Part shown: positions 50,269-60,950 of the stretch, piece after piece
Layout of the letters: each line of letters begins with the position of its first letter
Numbering within the stretch: the first letter of the stretch is position 1
Assembly (NCBI GenBank): GCA_017979445.1
Contig: CM030714.1
Span: 8,563,049-8,627,048 of the forward strand
Reading direction: 5' to 3'
Source of the DNA: Akebia trifoliata
Taxonomy: Eukaryota; Streptophyta; Magnoliopsida; Ranunculales; Lardizabalaceae
DNA: 64,000 nucleotides
Made by a program: the position numbers and the translations under genes
Notes under the pieces: generated by a model
Database searches by the model: none
Told to the model about the DNA's origin: nothing
Seen by the model: the letters and a program-made list of their open reading frames with translations, nothing else

Positions 50269-51876
50269 TCAATTTATTGACATGGGTGGAATACCTTGTG
50301 GGTTGTTGAACACATTATTTGGATCTATAAGCGTCTTGGCTCGAACCAATCGATCGTAGTTCTTCAAGAAATACTTCTCACCCCAAACCCTTGCAATCGC
50401 AACAGCATCACCATGTGTGGTACCGCCATTCAACGAGTTCATTACTCCAAGATCAAGATCCAAGTAGTTAACGTATGCTGCCCTCGGATCTCTCGAAACG
50501 AAATCCGTCATAGAATTGTAAAACCTTCTTATCCAATCTATAAACTCAGTACTCATCTCATTAGATTCTTCATTCCATGCAACCATGTATTGGATCATAA
50601 ACAGGTTTCCTTCTCTATGAGGAAAAGGAATAGAATCAGAACTTATCCTACCCATCATTCCACCATAAGGGTCTAAAATAACATACCCTCTTTGTTCTTC
50701 TTCAAGTATTTTCAAGGCAGATTTTATTCCTCTTACAGATATCGGTGTTTTTACGAAATCTGATTTTGCCTTGAAATACCCTTTATAGCTCAAGTATCGA
50801 GTTTGCAAATCTGATATCGAATTCAAACCAGAGAAGTATAAAATTGATTCGATCCAACTCATTTCCTTGTAGTCTTCTTCAACAATTCCCAACTCTGGGA
50901 AGACTATGTTTAATGTGGACATGGCTCCAGTTTTTGAACCAAGGTAAAATCCGTTAAACGAAGCTGAGATAACTATTGTTTCAGATTCGGATAAACTAGT
51001 ACCAATGGATGCTGATAAGTAGAATTCGTCGTCCAATTTCGGTCCAACAACTTGCCATTTGTGAATCAATTCGGCGACATAATTTTCTGTTCCGGGTCTA
51101 GAAACTGTGAAACATGTGACAATTTGTGGCACTTGAAGCAATCGGATTTTCCAAGCGTAAACAATCCCCCAAACACCCCCACCGCCACCTCTAATAGCCC
51201 AAAACACGTCTTCCCCCATTGCTTTGCGGTCTAGTAACCGTCCGTCTGCATCAATGAGAAGCGCATCGACCACGTTATCAGCAGCGAGACCATACTTCCT
51301 TGACAAAAACCCAAACCCACCACCAGAAAAATGCCCACCACTACCGATAGTAGAGCATGACCCGGCCGAGAAGCCGAGTGATGCGCTTGACTCAGCAATT
51401 GCATAGTACGTCTCACCAAGCGTCGCACCACCTTCTACCCATGCCATTTCAGATTCCAAATCTATAGAAACTCTATTCAGATTCATCATGTCTATGATCA
51501 CAAATTGAGTTCCATTGGTGCCAATAGTAGATGATAAGCCCTCATAACTATGTCCCCCAGACCTTATTCTAAGCACTAATGATGCTTGCCTAGAACACAA
51601 GACAGTACTTACTATCTGTTCTTTAGTCTCTGGTAGAACAATAGCCAATGGCTTCAAAAATGTCTGTTCGGTGAATCGGAGATTTTGTATCGAGAAATTA
51701 AGGAGCTTGTAATATGTCGACGAGTCGTCGTTCTTCAAGATTGGAAAAATTGTGAAGTTTGTTACATGATTAACAGTTAAACAGGACTTTATAAGGTCTG
51801 TGGGTTCACCAAGAAATGGAACAACTAAGGAGATGAAGATGAAGAAAGATAATGGGTTTTTCAGAGACTTCACCAT
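50269..51876 (-). CDS. Berberine-bridge-enzyme-like FAD oxidase, copy 1
   Basis: Intronless, 535 aa, normal for the family. Residues 1-22 look like a signal peptide, so it is probably secreted or vacuolar. About 75-250 is a PCMH-type FAD-binding domain; the BBE C-terminal domain is about 468-530. The two residues that bind FAD covalently in this family are present: His109 (RSGGHSYEGLSS) and Cys174 (SCSTIGSGGHFSGGG, where Pro-Thr-Val is more usual after Cys). Other motifs: GGGGGVWGIVYAWKI, FPHREGNLFMIQY, YVNYLDLDLG, YDRLVRAKTLIDPNNVFNNP. Members oxidise alkaloids, cannabinoid precursors, monolignols or oligosaccharides; this substrate cannot be inferred. The second copy lies 3.7 kb upstream on the same strand, and the shared 5' flank (GAATAATTTGTTGGTG) shows that promoter DNA was duplicated too. 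AATAAAATAT at 51911-51920 (minus strand) is a candidate TATA box. Confidence 0.94.
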   Translation of the reverse strand: MVKSLKNPLSFFIFISLVVPFLGEPTDLIKSCLTVNHVTNFTIFPILKNDDSSTYYKLLNFSIQNLRFTEQTFLKPLAIVLPETKEQIVSTVLCSRQASLVLRIRSGGHSYEGLSSTIGTNGTQFVIIDMMNLNRVSIDLESEMAWVEGGATLGETYYAIAESSASLGFSAGSCSTIGSGGHFSGGGFGFLSRKYGLAADNVVDALLIDADGRLLDRKAMGEDVFWAIRGGGGGVWGIVYAWKIRLLQVPQIVTCFTVSRPGTENYVAELIHKWQVVGPKLDDEFYLSASIGTSLSESETIVISASFNGFYLGSKTGAMSTLNIVFPELGIVEEDYKEMSWIESILYFSGLNSISDLQTRYLSYKGYFKAKSDFVKTPISVRGIKSALKILEEEQRGYVILDPYGGMMGRISSDSIPFPHREGNLFMIQYMVAWNEESNEMSTEFIDWIRRFYNSMTDFVSRDPRAAYVNYLDLDLGVMNSLNGGTTHGDAVAIARVWGEKYFLKNYDRLVRAKTLIDPNNVFNNPQGIPPMSIN

Positions 51877-52919
51877 GATTTTGTTTGAATTGGAGAAGAG
51901 AAGAAGAATAATATTTTATTGGAGAGGATTGAGAATAATTTGTTGGTGGTGAGGACAAAAGAATGGAGGGATCAATGTGGAGTTAAGGACCATGGAAAGC
52001 CTTGTTTTAATTATAACCAATCAGTAGTTATCATACGGTGAGTTCCAATTGAGATAAGGTGAAGCTTATATTAAGGGGCAAAACCAAAATTGGGGAGGTG
52101 TGGAAGCACTAACAGCCAACCTTCATTGACCCCAGAGCCACCTAACCACATATTTTGACTCTAAACCCCCAGCTATTTAGGTGTCTTAGACTACGCAACC
52201 ATCATTGTCCTAGAAAATTCCAATGGCACGTCTCTAGATCACATTGATTAATTTTCGTAATTACAAAAATATCTATATAATATTGTGATCTTCAATATGA
52301 GAGTAGTTAAATTACAAATAAACTCTTTCGATAAATGTGCGTTTGCACATGCCACCTTCTAGTATTCATAAAAGGATAACACTTGCAAAAAATCAATGGT
52401 TCTTGTTATTTTTTAACCATCGTTGATGAGTTTAGTCGATGCACTTGAATTTATCTTATGCATGCCAAATTCATGGGATTTTTGTTTAAAGATTGAAGAA
52501 AAATGTATTTAAGTCATTTATCATTAGTCTATGAGAGAAGATTTAAGTCAAAGGGCAATGTCATCAGTGGAGTGAGGTGCCAAATATCAACCAAACGGAG
52601 GGGTTCTAATAACACAAAAGCTTGAGTGCGGTTCAACTATATTAAAGTATCAATGGAAAGTACAATTTTATTTTTTTTAAATTGTGGGGGCCAGAAACTC
52701 AAAATGAGTCGTTTTTTTTCTCACAGTGCTCACAGACTTAGTGCTTGCCACGTCAAGCATATAAGGGTAGTTTTGTAACTAACAAGGGTACTTTTGTAAA
52801 TTAGGAATGCCATTCAATTCACATGGATATATGTGATCAATGGATCTCATATTTCTATGAGCAAAAGAAATTTCAACTCAAAATATATAAAATTATCAAG
52901 GGAAAATATATATTTATGG
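51877..52919. other. BBE copy-1 promoter region and repeat fragments
   Basis: Up to about 52060 the sequence is homologous to the copy-2 upstream flank. 52315-52370 matches 30655-30715. 52470-52640 is a truncated inverted relative of the hAT MITE at 44686-45039 (shared GTCTATGAGAGAAG, AAGGGCAATGTCATCAGTG and GGGTTCTAATAA, read on opposite strands). Confidence 0.5.
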
Positions 52920-53271
52920 GGTGGTTCATGAGACATATGTAAAAACAATGGTTTTTCAAAATATGGGTTTGAGGTTTTGAATTGAGCTGATTTTTTACGA
53001 GGATGGTCACTATGATGAGAAGATCACCTCACAAAAAATCAACTCAATCTGAAACTTCTAAATCCATCAAAAGTGATTTACAAATTATTGGCAAAAAATC
53101 GACGGTCCACATTCTAAATCACTTTTAATGAGGTTAGAAGTTTTAGATTGGACTGATTTTTTTCCGAATGATCTTCCCATCATAGAGTTTATCCTCTCAA
53201 AAAATCAACTCAATCTGAAACTTCTAACCCATATTTTGAAAATTCATTAATGTTACATTGTTTTTACATAT
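52920..53271. mobile_element. Double-hairpin Mutator-type MITE (family A, copy 5)
   Basis: Terminal arms ACATATGTAAAAACAATG and CATTGTTTTTACATATGT pair. Inside are two hairpins of TTCAGATTGAGTTGATTTTT-type sequence separated by CGACGGTCCACATTC. Confidence 0.75.
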
Positions 53272-53274
53272 GTT

Positions 53275-53555
53275 TCTTCCCATCATAGAGATCATCCTCA
53301 CCAAAAATCAGCCCATTCCAAAACTTCTAACCCCATCAAAAATGATTTACAAAAAATGAACGGTCCACGATTTTTCAACTTGTAAACATGGGGCTAGAAA
53401 TTTCGGAATGGGCTGATTTTTGGTGAGGAGAATCTTCTAACCGTAGAGATCATCCTCACTAAAAATCAGCCCATTCCAAAACTTCTAATTCATGTAGGAC
53501 AAAACACGTAGGGTAAAGTATAGGGTAAAGCGTAGGGTGCCGACATTTCCCATAT
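53275..53555. mobile_element. Double-hairpin Mutator-type MITE (family A, copy 6), left end missing
   Basis: Begins mid-hairpin at CATCATAGAGATCATCCTC, abutting copy 5. It has the spacer AACGGTCCACGATTTTTCAA, the second hairpin, and a complete right end GTAGGGTGCCGACATTTCCC matching copy 2's left end in inverted form. Confidence 0.75.
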
Positions 53556-54853
53556 ATACATATATACATATAAATCCGCCCCTGGCTTGCTGTACTCTAG
53601 CCTCATCACCTAGTGAAGGTAAAGTAGGTTTCAATCCTTCATCTTCTACCACTTTGCTAAAACCCCTTGATTTTTCATCCCTAATTCCTATAATTTACAA
53701 CTTACATCATCCCTATCTTATTCTTGAGGTTTGATGGTTGAAGGAGAAATAATCTTTTGGGCAAAGGCCAAGGTAAAAATATATACCTTAGAAGTCAAAT
53801 ACAACTGATTTTTTTGGGAAAAATATCAATAACTTTTAAGCAAAGGCAAGAGTTTTTTTTTTACTAAGCAAAAGTAGGTCAAGTGTTTGAAACCCGACGA
53901 AGCAATGAATTCCTTGGAACCACCCTTTAGGGTCCGATTGACTCTCGACTCAACCAATCGCACGTAAGACTTTCTGAGGGGGTGGTGCGTGTGACCATGG
54001 GATTAGTCTCACCTGAAGGGTGGGGATATATACCCACGATAAGCACACAAAAAAGGGCATCTCATCAATTTGAAAAACACAGGATATCTTTAATTTTCAC
54101 CAAATCTGGAGGCAAAAGTACCGAACATTAAATAAATGGTGTGGTTACATAACCTTTGAAGGTTATGGAGATGCTTGGACTTTGGTATGAAGATGCTTGT
54201 TGTTTGGTTCTTCTTGTTGTTTAAAGAAATTTACAAGTTTTTCATGGATCAACGATAATTAATTGTAATTTGAACGTCTATTGCTTGTTTTTGTTAATGT
54301 TAAACGTAGCTCTCTCTTTTTGTTTGCTTTGATTTTTGTATGAAAGGCTATATTTGTGATATGTTAGCTGGTAGCTAGGATCATAGGGACTTTTCACTCT
54401 TTTTTAGTTGTCAATAAACAGTTTTGTTTTGTATTATTTTAGAATCTAATTGTAAAATAAGTTGTACTCAATTCATAGGAACCTAATTGTAAGGAACTAT
54501 ACACATTTTTCATCTACAAATCCTCTCCAAAGGGATGATGAGATCGCTTGGTTTTGGATCTTACATTGCTTGATCTCAAGAGATGTAAGATCCAAAGCCA
54601 GCAATTGTAGGTTTAATTTCGAAGACTCGAATCACAACAGACAGTTTTTCCAGTCATGGGGTATTGAAGTACCCTTCTTCCAAAAGAGTTCATTGATTCA
54701 TATAGAGTTATATCGGACTCTAGGGCTTCAGATCAAAGATGATAATAAAGCTGTAGATTATATCTTCCTTCCCTCCTTATGGATATAGGCGAAGTACAAA
54801 TGTTGTGTAATGTTGAGTTATGTCTTCTATTCCTGATTGGTGACTTAGGACTA
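53556..54853. other. Gene-free stretch
   Basis: 53570-53590 (TCCGCCCCTGG) looks like one end of a hAT MITE. 53860-54050 has a tRNA-like GTCAAGTGTTTGAAACCCGA and is probably SINE-derived. A 108-codon frame at 54462-54788 has no recognisable domain. Confidence 0.35.
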
Positions 54854-55200
54854 TGTTACGGATAGACACGGGTGGTCGAGCTCGCGGGGGTGCAGTGCCC
54901 TATGCTAGGGGTGTGAGGGCAACGCCCCCAGGCCAAAATATAATAGAAGGTTTTCTATTAGAGGTCTTTGTCAATTTTACGACTAGGAGTCATATGAAAA
55001 GAGAGAGTAGCCGCATAGTTGGAGAGATATAAGAGGCAAAATAAGATTGTAACTTTGTTCTTCGATTGGTTAATATAGTGAAATTATCGCTTTTGCCCGT
55101 GGACGAAGGTCAATTCTGACCGAACCACATATATCTTGTGTGATTGTTTTCTGTGATCTTATTTATTTTATACTTCAATCTGTGGTTTTGCTCTCTAACA
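54854..55200 (+). mobile_element. Ty1/copia solo LTR
   Basis: Starts TGTTACGGATAGACAC and ends CTCTCTAACA. It has the typical copia U5 phrase GCCCGTGGACGAAGGTCAAT followed by CTGACCGAACCACATATATC, and CCCCCAGGCC upstream. No primer-binding site follows, so this is a solo LTR. Flanking pentamers GACTA and TTGTA do not match, so the exact ends are tentative. Confidence 0.55.
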
Positions 55201-55477
55201 TTGTAAATTTCGTATGAACTGCTTTGTTTTGTAAGAGAGGATGCTGAGTGGTCACTCCTATGTAAGGCCATAAATGTTGTTCCTTGTTTTTGTGGTGGGG
55301 GTCTACCTCAACCCCTTATCACTCATACGATATAACCTTTTAAAGGAAGGAGGGTTCATTTCATTTTTCAATTGAGGGAGGGACTTTTGTTCTCCCTTTA
55401 TTTGATTGCCTTTTTTTTTCACTTTAATGGCACAAACATTAAAGTTTCATGGTGCGTGGTACACGTTATGTTTGTTA

Positions 55478-55512
<35 letters not shown>

Positions 55513-55617
55513 TTCGATAGCCGTATGACTACAAGATTCATTGTTTGGGTACAATTGTATATCTTCAATGCCCTTTCTATAATTACAAATGCATGTACCT
55601 CTCCTTCTCCCTCTCAC

Positions 55618-57243
55618 TCAAATTTCTGATTTTAATGAATCTATTGACATGGGAGGAATACCTTGTTGGTTGTTGAACACATTCTTTGGATCAATAAGCG
55701 TCTTGGCTCGAACCAATCGATCATAGTTCTTCAAGAAATACTTTTCACCCCAAGCCCTCGCTATCTCAACAGCGTCAGTCGGCTTAGTACGACTATTCAA
55801 CAAGCTCATTACTCCAAGATCAAGATCCAAATAGTTAACATAAGCTGCCCTCGGACTTCTTGAAACAAAATCTGTCATAGAATTATAAAACCTTCTTATC
55901 CAATCTATAAACTCACTACTCTTATTGTTAGATTCTTCCTTCCATTCAACCATGTACTGAATGGTAAACAGGTTTCCTTCTCTATGAGGAAAAGGAAGAG
56001 AATCAGAACTTATCCTACTCATCATCCCACCATATGGGTCTAAAATAACATACCCTTTGTTTTCCTCTTCAAGTATTTTCAAAGCAGACCTTATTCCCCT
56101 CATAGATAAGGGAACTTTTACGTAATCTGATTTTGCTTTGAAATACCCTTTGTTGTGCAAGTATCGATCTTTCAAATCTGATATCGTACTTTGTTTTTCC
56201 AAACCAGCAAAGTATAAAACCGACTCAATCCAACTCGATTCCTTGCAATCATCTTCAACAATTCCCAATTCAGGAAAGACTTGGTTTAATGTGGATATGA
56301 CTCCGGTTTTTGGACCAAGGAAGAATCCTTTAAATGTAGCTGAGATACCTATTGTCTCAGCTTCGGGCAAACCAGCACCAACAAATGCTGCTAAGTAGAA
56401 TTCATCGGCCAATTTCGGTCCAACAAGTTGCCATTTATGAACCAATTTGGCAACCAAATGTTCTGTTCCGGGTCTAGAGACTATGAAACTAGTAACTACT
56501 TGGGGCACATGCAACAATTTAATTTTCCAAGCATAAACAATCCCCCAAATGCCCCCACCACCACCTCGAATAGCCCAAAACACATCTTCCCCCATTGTTT
56601 CACGGTCTAGTAACCGTCCGTCCACATCAATGAGAAGTGCATCAACCACATTATCAGCGGCGAGACCATATTTCCTTGACAACAACCCAAACCCACCCCC
56701 AGCAATATGTCCACCACTACCGACCGTCGGACATGATCCAGCCGAGAATCCAAGCGACTCGCTTGACTCAGCAATCGCATAGTACGTCTCGCCAAGTGTC
56801 GCACCACCTTCGACCCACGCCATTTCAGATTTCAAATCTATAGAAACTCCATTCAGATTCATCATGTCAATGATCATAAATTGAGTTCCATCAGTAGCAA
56901 CGGATGATAAGCCTTCATAACTATGTCCCCCACACCTTATTCTAAGTACCAACGAAGCTTGCCTAGAACACAAGACTGTATTCACTAGCTGTTCTTTAGT
57001 CTCGGGTAGAACAATTACTATTGGCTTGGAAAACGTGGGTTCAGTGAATCGGAGATTTTGTATTGAGAAATTAAGGAGCTTGTAATATGTAGATGAGTCT
57101 TTCGAGTTAGAGAAAATGGTAAAGTTTCTAACATGGTTAAGAGTTAAACAAGACTTGATAAGGTTTGTGGGTTTACAAAGAGATGGAACAACTAAGGATA
57201 TTAAGATGAATAGAGATAATGGGTTTTTCAGAGACATCACCAT
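55618..57243 (-). CDS. Berberine-bridge-enzyme-like FAD oxidase, copy 2
   Basis: Intronless, 541 aa, roughly four-fifths identical by eye to copy 1. Signal peptide about 1-23; FAD-binding PCMH domain about 73-250; BBE C-terminal domain about 474-530. The bicovalent FAD residues are His107 (RCGGHSYEG) and Cys171 (SCPTVGSGGHIAGGG, the canonical form). The residue three before His107 is Cys104 where copy 1 and most relatives have Ser or Pro, an extra thiol next to the flavin-linking site. The C-terminus is six residues longer than copy 1 (DSLKSEI against N). Motifs FPHREGNLFTIQYMVEW, YVNYLDLDLG and YDRLVRAKTLIDPKNVFNNQ are intact. Differences are spread through the protein with no frame damage, so both copies look functional. 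Confidence 0.94.
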   Translation of the reverse strand: MVMSLKNPLSLFILISLVVPSLCKPTNLIKSCLTLNHVRNFTIFSNSKDSSTYYKLLNFSIQNLRFTEPTFSKPIVIVLPETKEQLVNTVLCSRQASLVLRIRCGGHSYEGLSSVATDGTQFMIIDMMNLNGVSIDLKSEMAWVEGGATLGETYYAIAESSESLGFSAGSCPTVGSGGHIAGGGFGLLSRKYGLAADNVVDALLIDVDGRLLDRETMGEDVFWAIRGGGGGIWGIVYAWKIKLLHVPQVVTSFIVSRPGTEHLVAKLVHKWQLVGPKLADEFYLAAFVGAGLPEAETIGISATFKGFFLGPKTGVISTLNQVFPELGIVEDDCKESSWIESVLYFAGLEKQSTISDLKDRYLHNKGYFKAKSDYVKVPLSMRGIRSALKILEEENKGYVILDPYGGMMSRISSDSLPFPHREGNLFTIQYMVEWKEESNNKSSEFIDWIRRFYNSMTDFVSRSPRAAYVNYLDLDLGVMSLLNSRTKPTDAVEIARAWGEKYFLKNYDRLVRAKTLIDPKNVFNNQQGIPPMSIDSLKSEI

Positions 57244-57281
57244 GGCTATGTTTGAATTATTAGAAGAGAAGAAGAATCAGA

Positions 57282-57290
57282 TTTTATAAG
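57282..57290 (-). promoter_or_regulatory. TATA box of BBE-like copy 2
   Basis: Minus strand TTATAAAAT about 40 bp before the ATG, followed by a purine/pyrimidine-biased leader also present at copy 1. Confidence 0.5.
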
Positions 57291-57640
57291 AAAGGACTGA
57301 GAATAATTTGTTGGTGTTAAGGACAAAATGATGGAGATAACGATGTGGTGTGTAGGAATATGGCCGGCCTTGTGTTCTTTTCATTTTGGAAGTTTGGAAT
57401 AATGGATAGATGGGACTAAATTATTAATTACTAATTAGATAAATAGCTCCAATTGAGATGTGAAATGGATATCCACTGGTCCTATGAACATTTGCCCTCA
57501 TTTTAGTGGACTTATACATCAAAATTGTGCTATTTGTGATTTCTAGTTGTTAGATTCTTTCGAGTATCGGAAAAGGGGCATTTCGAAATGAGCATAAATG
57601 AGCTATAAAAATGCTCAAAACCATTAGTTCAAAGAATCGG

Positions 57641-57830
57641 GATCAGGTAAGGTGTCATGTTCCGAATAGGATCAGTGTCTACGTGGCATGTTTTATTAGG
57701 AGTTTAAAACAAATCGAACTCCTAACCAAGCCATTTTTTATGTGGTCCCCAGCCCGGTGTGTTTTATCTCCAACCGACATGTGCCACATAGACACCATAG
57801 GTTGCTATAAGAACAGGACACCTCTGGATC
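57641..57830. mobile_element. Palindromic MITE
   Basis: Ends GATCAGGTAAGGTGTCATGT and the inverted GATCCAGAGGTGTCCTGTTC; the inner arms AGTGTCTACGTGGCATGT and ACATGTGCCACATAGACAC also pair. Confidence 0.6.
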
Positions 57831-57849
57831 GCGACTCTAATTCAAACCA

Positions 57850-60401
57850 GGCTAGAAATCATTTATCAAACTGATTTTTTCTCGGTAGGTTGAAAGATAG
57901 TTGGGTTAAATGCGCATGGGACAAAGGGGTTAAGGAGTGTAACCATGATACAAACACAATTAATACAACAAAAGCATGCATGTGCGAAGAAAAAAACTTT
58001 CCTTCCTAAGAAAAGTTTCTTGGCCACCCATGTGTGTGGCATCCAAAACATAATCAATGTCATACTGGTGCAATCACAAAATTTTAAAGACAAAAAAATA
58101 ATTTTGCACCGTTGAATTTAAATTTGGGAGTTCAGTGGTCGACCATTTTTAAAGCCTTGGACCAAGCCCATTTTTTTTTTTTTTTCCTTTTTAGATCTGG
58201 TCTACGCCAAAGAGAGCTGTGGTGTTGGATTGCCAACATGGCAATCCTAGCCTAACTCATGTTAATGCCACAATCCACAATCAACATCCACTCTGTGGTG
58301 ACTTCACTTAGGTACCCTTATTTCGAGGGCCTAAGTTAGACTTTTCCCAAAGAGTAGTTTGTGATAGCTTTCACTATGGTACTCTTCCCTAACCCATAGA
58401 TGGTCTTTTCCCAAGTCACACCCTCGATACTTGCTTAGTAGTGATTTTCACTTCTGAACCCAATCAATACAGAGAAAGTACTAATAGTGCAAGAAGTTAA
58501 ACCCTTATCTACTTCAAGTCATATCAAAACCAGGCATCTTTATGACGATGACACCAAACTTTGTGTCACAATCGCCGAAGAATTTGACATTTACATGACG
58601 TCCGTGATTCAAACTGGACCATGTAGAATACATGGAGAGCCGGCCAACCACAAGAAGCAAGGCCTGCCTATGTTTTTTTTTTTTTTTTTTTTTGTGCAAG
58701 TTAAGCTTTTATTAAGAGTAGTTGTTCTACCAGCCTTTATCAAGATTTATGTGCCTGAAGAGTATCAGCTTGAGACTAAGAAAACGATAAACACTATCAG
58801 TTCATCCACTAGTGTTTAGTATGTGTCTCTATGCGGAATTTTGGTCACATCAAAACGTGACACTTGGCACATTATTCGAGTTCAACCACCACATATTATT
58901 GTTTTGTCAACTCCATCTTGAACCCACGCAGAAAATGAGCTTCATAAGTGATTCCAAGCAACCATTTTGAGCATTTTCTCGATCATGGGCCTGGATCCAT
59001 TTGTTAACCTCAGACAAATTGATTAAGCCCATATTGATAAATGCCCATGAACATGGGCCTTGAATTATCTATTGGGCTCAGATTTGCGAAATTCCAAAAA
59101 AAGAAAAAAGGTTGGAAGGATGTCGTAGACAGTGAGTGAAAATTCAAGTTCATAATTTTCAAAACTGCCCTATATTTCTAATAACTATATAATTAAAAAT
59201 AATGGTTTTCCCAATGTTTACTCCCCACAAAGAAGGGTTCAGATTTAATCTCATATGCATCTTGAGATTTTTTTTTTTTTTTTTTTTTAATTTTATTCCT
59301 TTTTTTCTTCTCCTCTTTTTCAAAGAATACCCTCGAATTTTATTGTTTTTCCTCTTCTACCCATCTTTTAAGAATACGCTTTCAACTTTATATATTGTCT
59401 TTCCTCTTGTATCCCTCCATCCCTAATATGGGCACACTCAAAGATATATTTAATGTGTGATAATATCTTATTGCTACTGGATACATCAAACTCATAATCA
59501 TCCATGGCCTTCATTAATATTTCCTCAAGGACTTCTCTAGCTTTCTGTGAAAAAAAAAAAACACAGAATTCCTAAAATTCACAATAGATTTCTTAGGGAT
59601 TCATTTTTCTTGGGAATCCCTATAAGTATTATGGCATCTAATGGTACAAGAGCAGGTAACGTAGAGTTGAGGTTATTATTTTCCTCCTTTTTAAAAGAGT
59701 TGTCACTTGTCACCATACACATCACACGTATGGGCCATTAGCTCGTACTAGTTGCTAAGGGATACACCACCTTAGCAACCATGACCATTTATGTCTCTAG
59801 CATGATCATTCCATGAAATGTGGAGGGAAATGGAATAAATGTCCAATACTACTAGAAGGATTCCTCTTCGACTTATCACTCTTGCTTAGCTCCTCGAAAA
59901 TGAATGAGGAAGAATTGAACGATGAATAGCCATATCTCGATGATGTTATTAACTTCTTTTTTTGGATGATTGGAGTGTTTGGAACCGTAGGCCCAATTAT
60001 GTACATGCAATACTTTCACAAACCACACATATCAAGTAAGCCGGGATAAATCTTTGTAGGGATCAACAAGGGAACTTGAACTCTCCCTTTTTAGAGGGAG
60101 GCCCTTGCCATTGGCCACTAGGCCATACTTGTTGCTCAATTATTAAGTTAATTCATAATACCCCCCATGGAATTAAATTAAATAAATACCAAACTTGGTG
60201 CTCTTCGCACACTATTTATTCCTTGATTGAAAAGTTTATTCTGAATCACAATACAACAACCATCTATTTTTTAATCTCTCTTTTTCACTCACAACACCAT
60301 GAACAATATTTATGTATATATGGTATTAGACATAATGCTCAATTATGTCTATACTAACAAGGATTTATATGTATATATATATATATATAGTTATGATTTC
60401 T
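57850..60401. other. Gene-free stretch
   Basis: T-runs lie at 58672-58693 and 59270-59288. A 110-codon frame at 58487-58819 passes through the first T-run and is not convincing. 59975-60140 holds a SINE relic. No other element can be bounded. Confidence 0.35.
59975..60140 (-). mobile_element. tRNA-derived SINE (family 1), minus strand
   Basis: On the minus strand: GGCCTAGTGGCCAATGGC (A-box region), AGAGTTCAAGTTCCC (B-box region), GATTTATCCCGGCTTACTTG and a TATTGCATGTACATAATTGG stretch, parallel to the copies at 48500 and 15613. Confidence 0.55.
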
Positions 60402-60950
60402 TCATTCCTCATCGTGACTGCTTTCATCTCGAGTCATATCGGAGTGGTGGTCGCTATGGGGATTTCCCTTAACCTTTTTCTTTCCTTTCTTTCCATGTTT
60501 CTCTTTCTCATGCCCATGTCCATGCCCATGCTCATGCTCATCTTCATCCTCATAACCTGTGGTCTCCACATGAACACCTGGATCATTGCATCTATAACTC
60601 CCACCAAGCATGATAGAGTTATTAAGAGCTTGAACATTGCTATTAACATAAGTAGCCAATGGTTCATGATCCTGTGATGACATGCCATGGGCTTTTGATG
60701 TCTCATCATCCAATGTAGCTCGCATTATGGCTCCCTCATTACTACCCGTAAGTGTGATTATACTTACACCACGATCCTCGTTGTCCTCGCTGTGATGGCT
60801 TGAGCCCAACTTGGTCTTATTATGAAGATTCATTAGCCGATGAGTTAAGGCTGAGGTCATGTCTCTGAGCTCGTGGTCAAGGTTTTTCGAGTTATCTTCT
60901 TCGGCAGAAGATGGGTTCGGCTTGTTGACATTGACACTTTCAAAAACCAT
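60402..60950 (-). CDS. Small acidic, His-rich, probably disordered protein of unknown function
   Basis: Single exon, 182 aa. The N-terminal half is polar. Residues 100-129 hold a stretch (YVNSNVQALNNSIMLGGSYR, then CNDPGVHVE) that I recall as a motif of small plant-specific proteins without known function. It is followed by an acidic run (YEDEDEHEHGHGHGHEKEKH, 133-152), a Lys-rich stretch (GKKGKKKVKG) and a His/Asp-rich end. No signal peptide or membrane helix is visible. His-rich acidic tails can bind metal ions, but that is only a suggestion. The open frame, biased composition and coherent motif make it likely to be real; the frame on the other strand at 60345-60677 is its shadow. Upstream (minus strand) CCCATAAATTC near 61040 could serve as a TATA element. 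Confidence 0.7.
   Translation of the reverse strand: MVFESVNVNKPNPSSAEEDNSKNLDHELRDMTSALTHRLMNLHNKTKLGSSHHSEDNEDRGVSIITLTGSNEGAIMRATLDDETSKAHGMSSQDHEPLATYVNSNVQALNNSIMLGGSYRCNDPGVHVETTGYEDEDEHEHGHGHGHEKEKHGKKGKKKVKGNPHSDHHSDMTRDESSHDEE

Noticed and set aside
50296..50676. Plus-strand frames inside both BBE-like genes (also 55663-55863, 56138-56398, 56549-56782)
   Set aside because: Antisense shadows of conserved BBE coding sequence.
54462..54788. A 108-codon plus-strand frame
   Set aside because: No recognisable family and no supporting splice or promoter context; left as noncoding.
58487..58819. A 110-codon plus-strand frame
   Set aside because: It runs through a poly-T tract read as poly-Phe and has no recognisable domain; a chance frame is more likely.
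60345..60677. Plus-strand hydrophobic frame opposite the His-rich gene
   Set aside because: His/Glu codons read on the other strand become Met/Pro/Leu-rich; it is a shadow.
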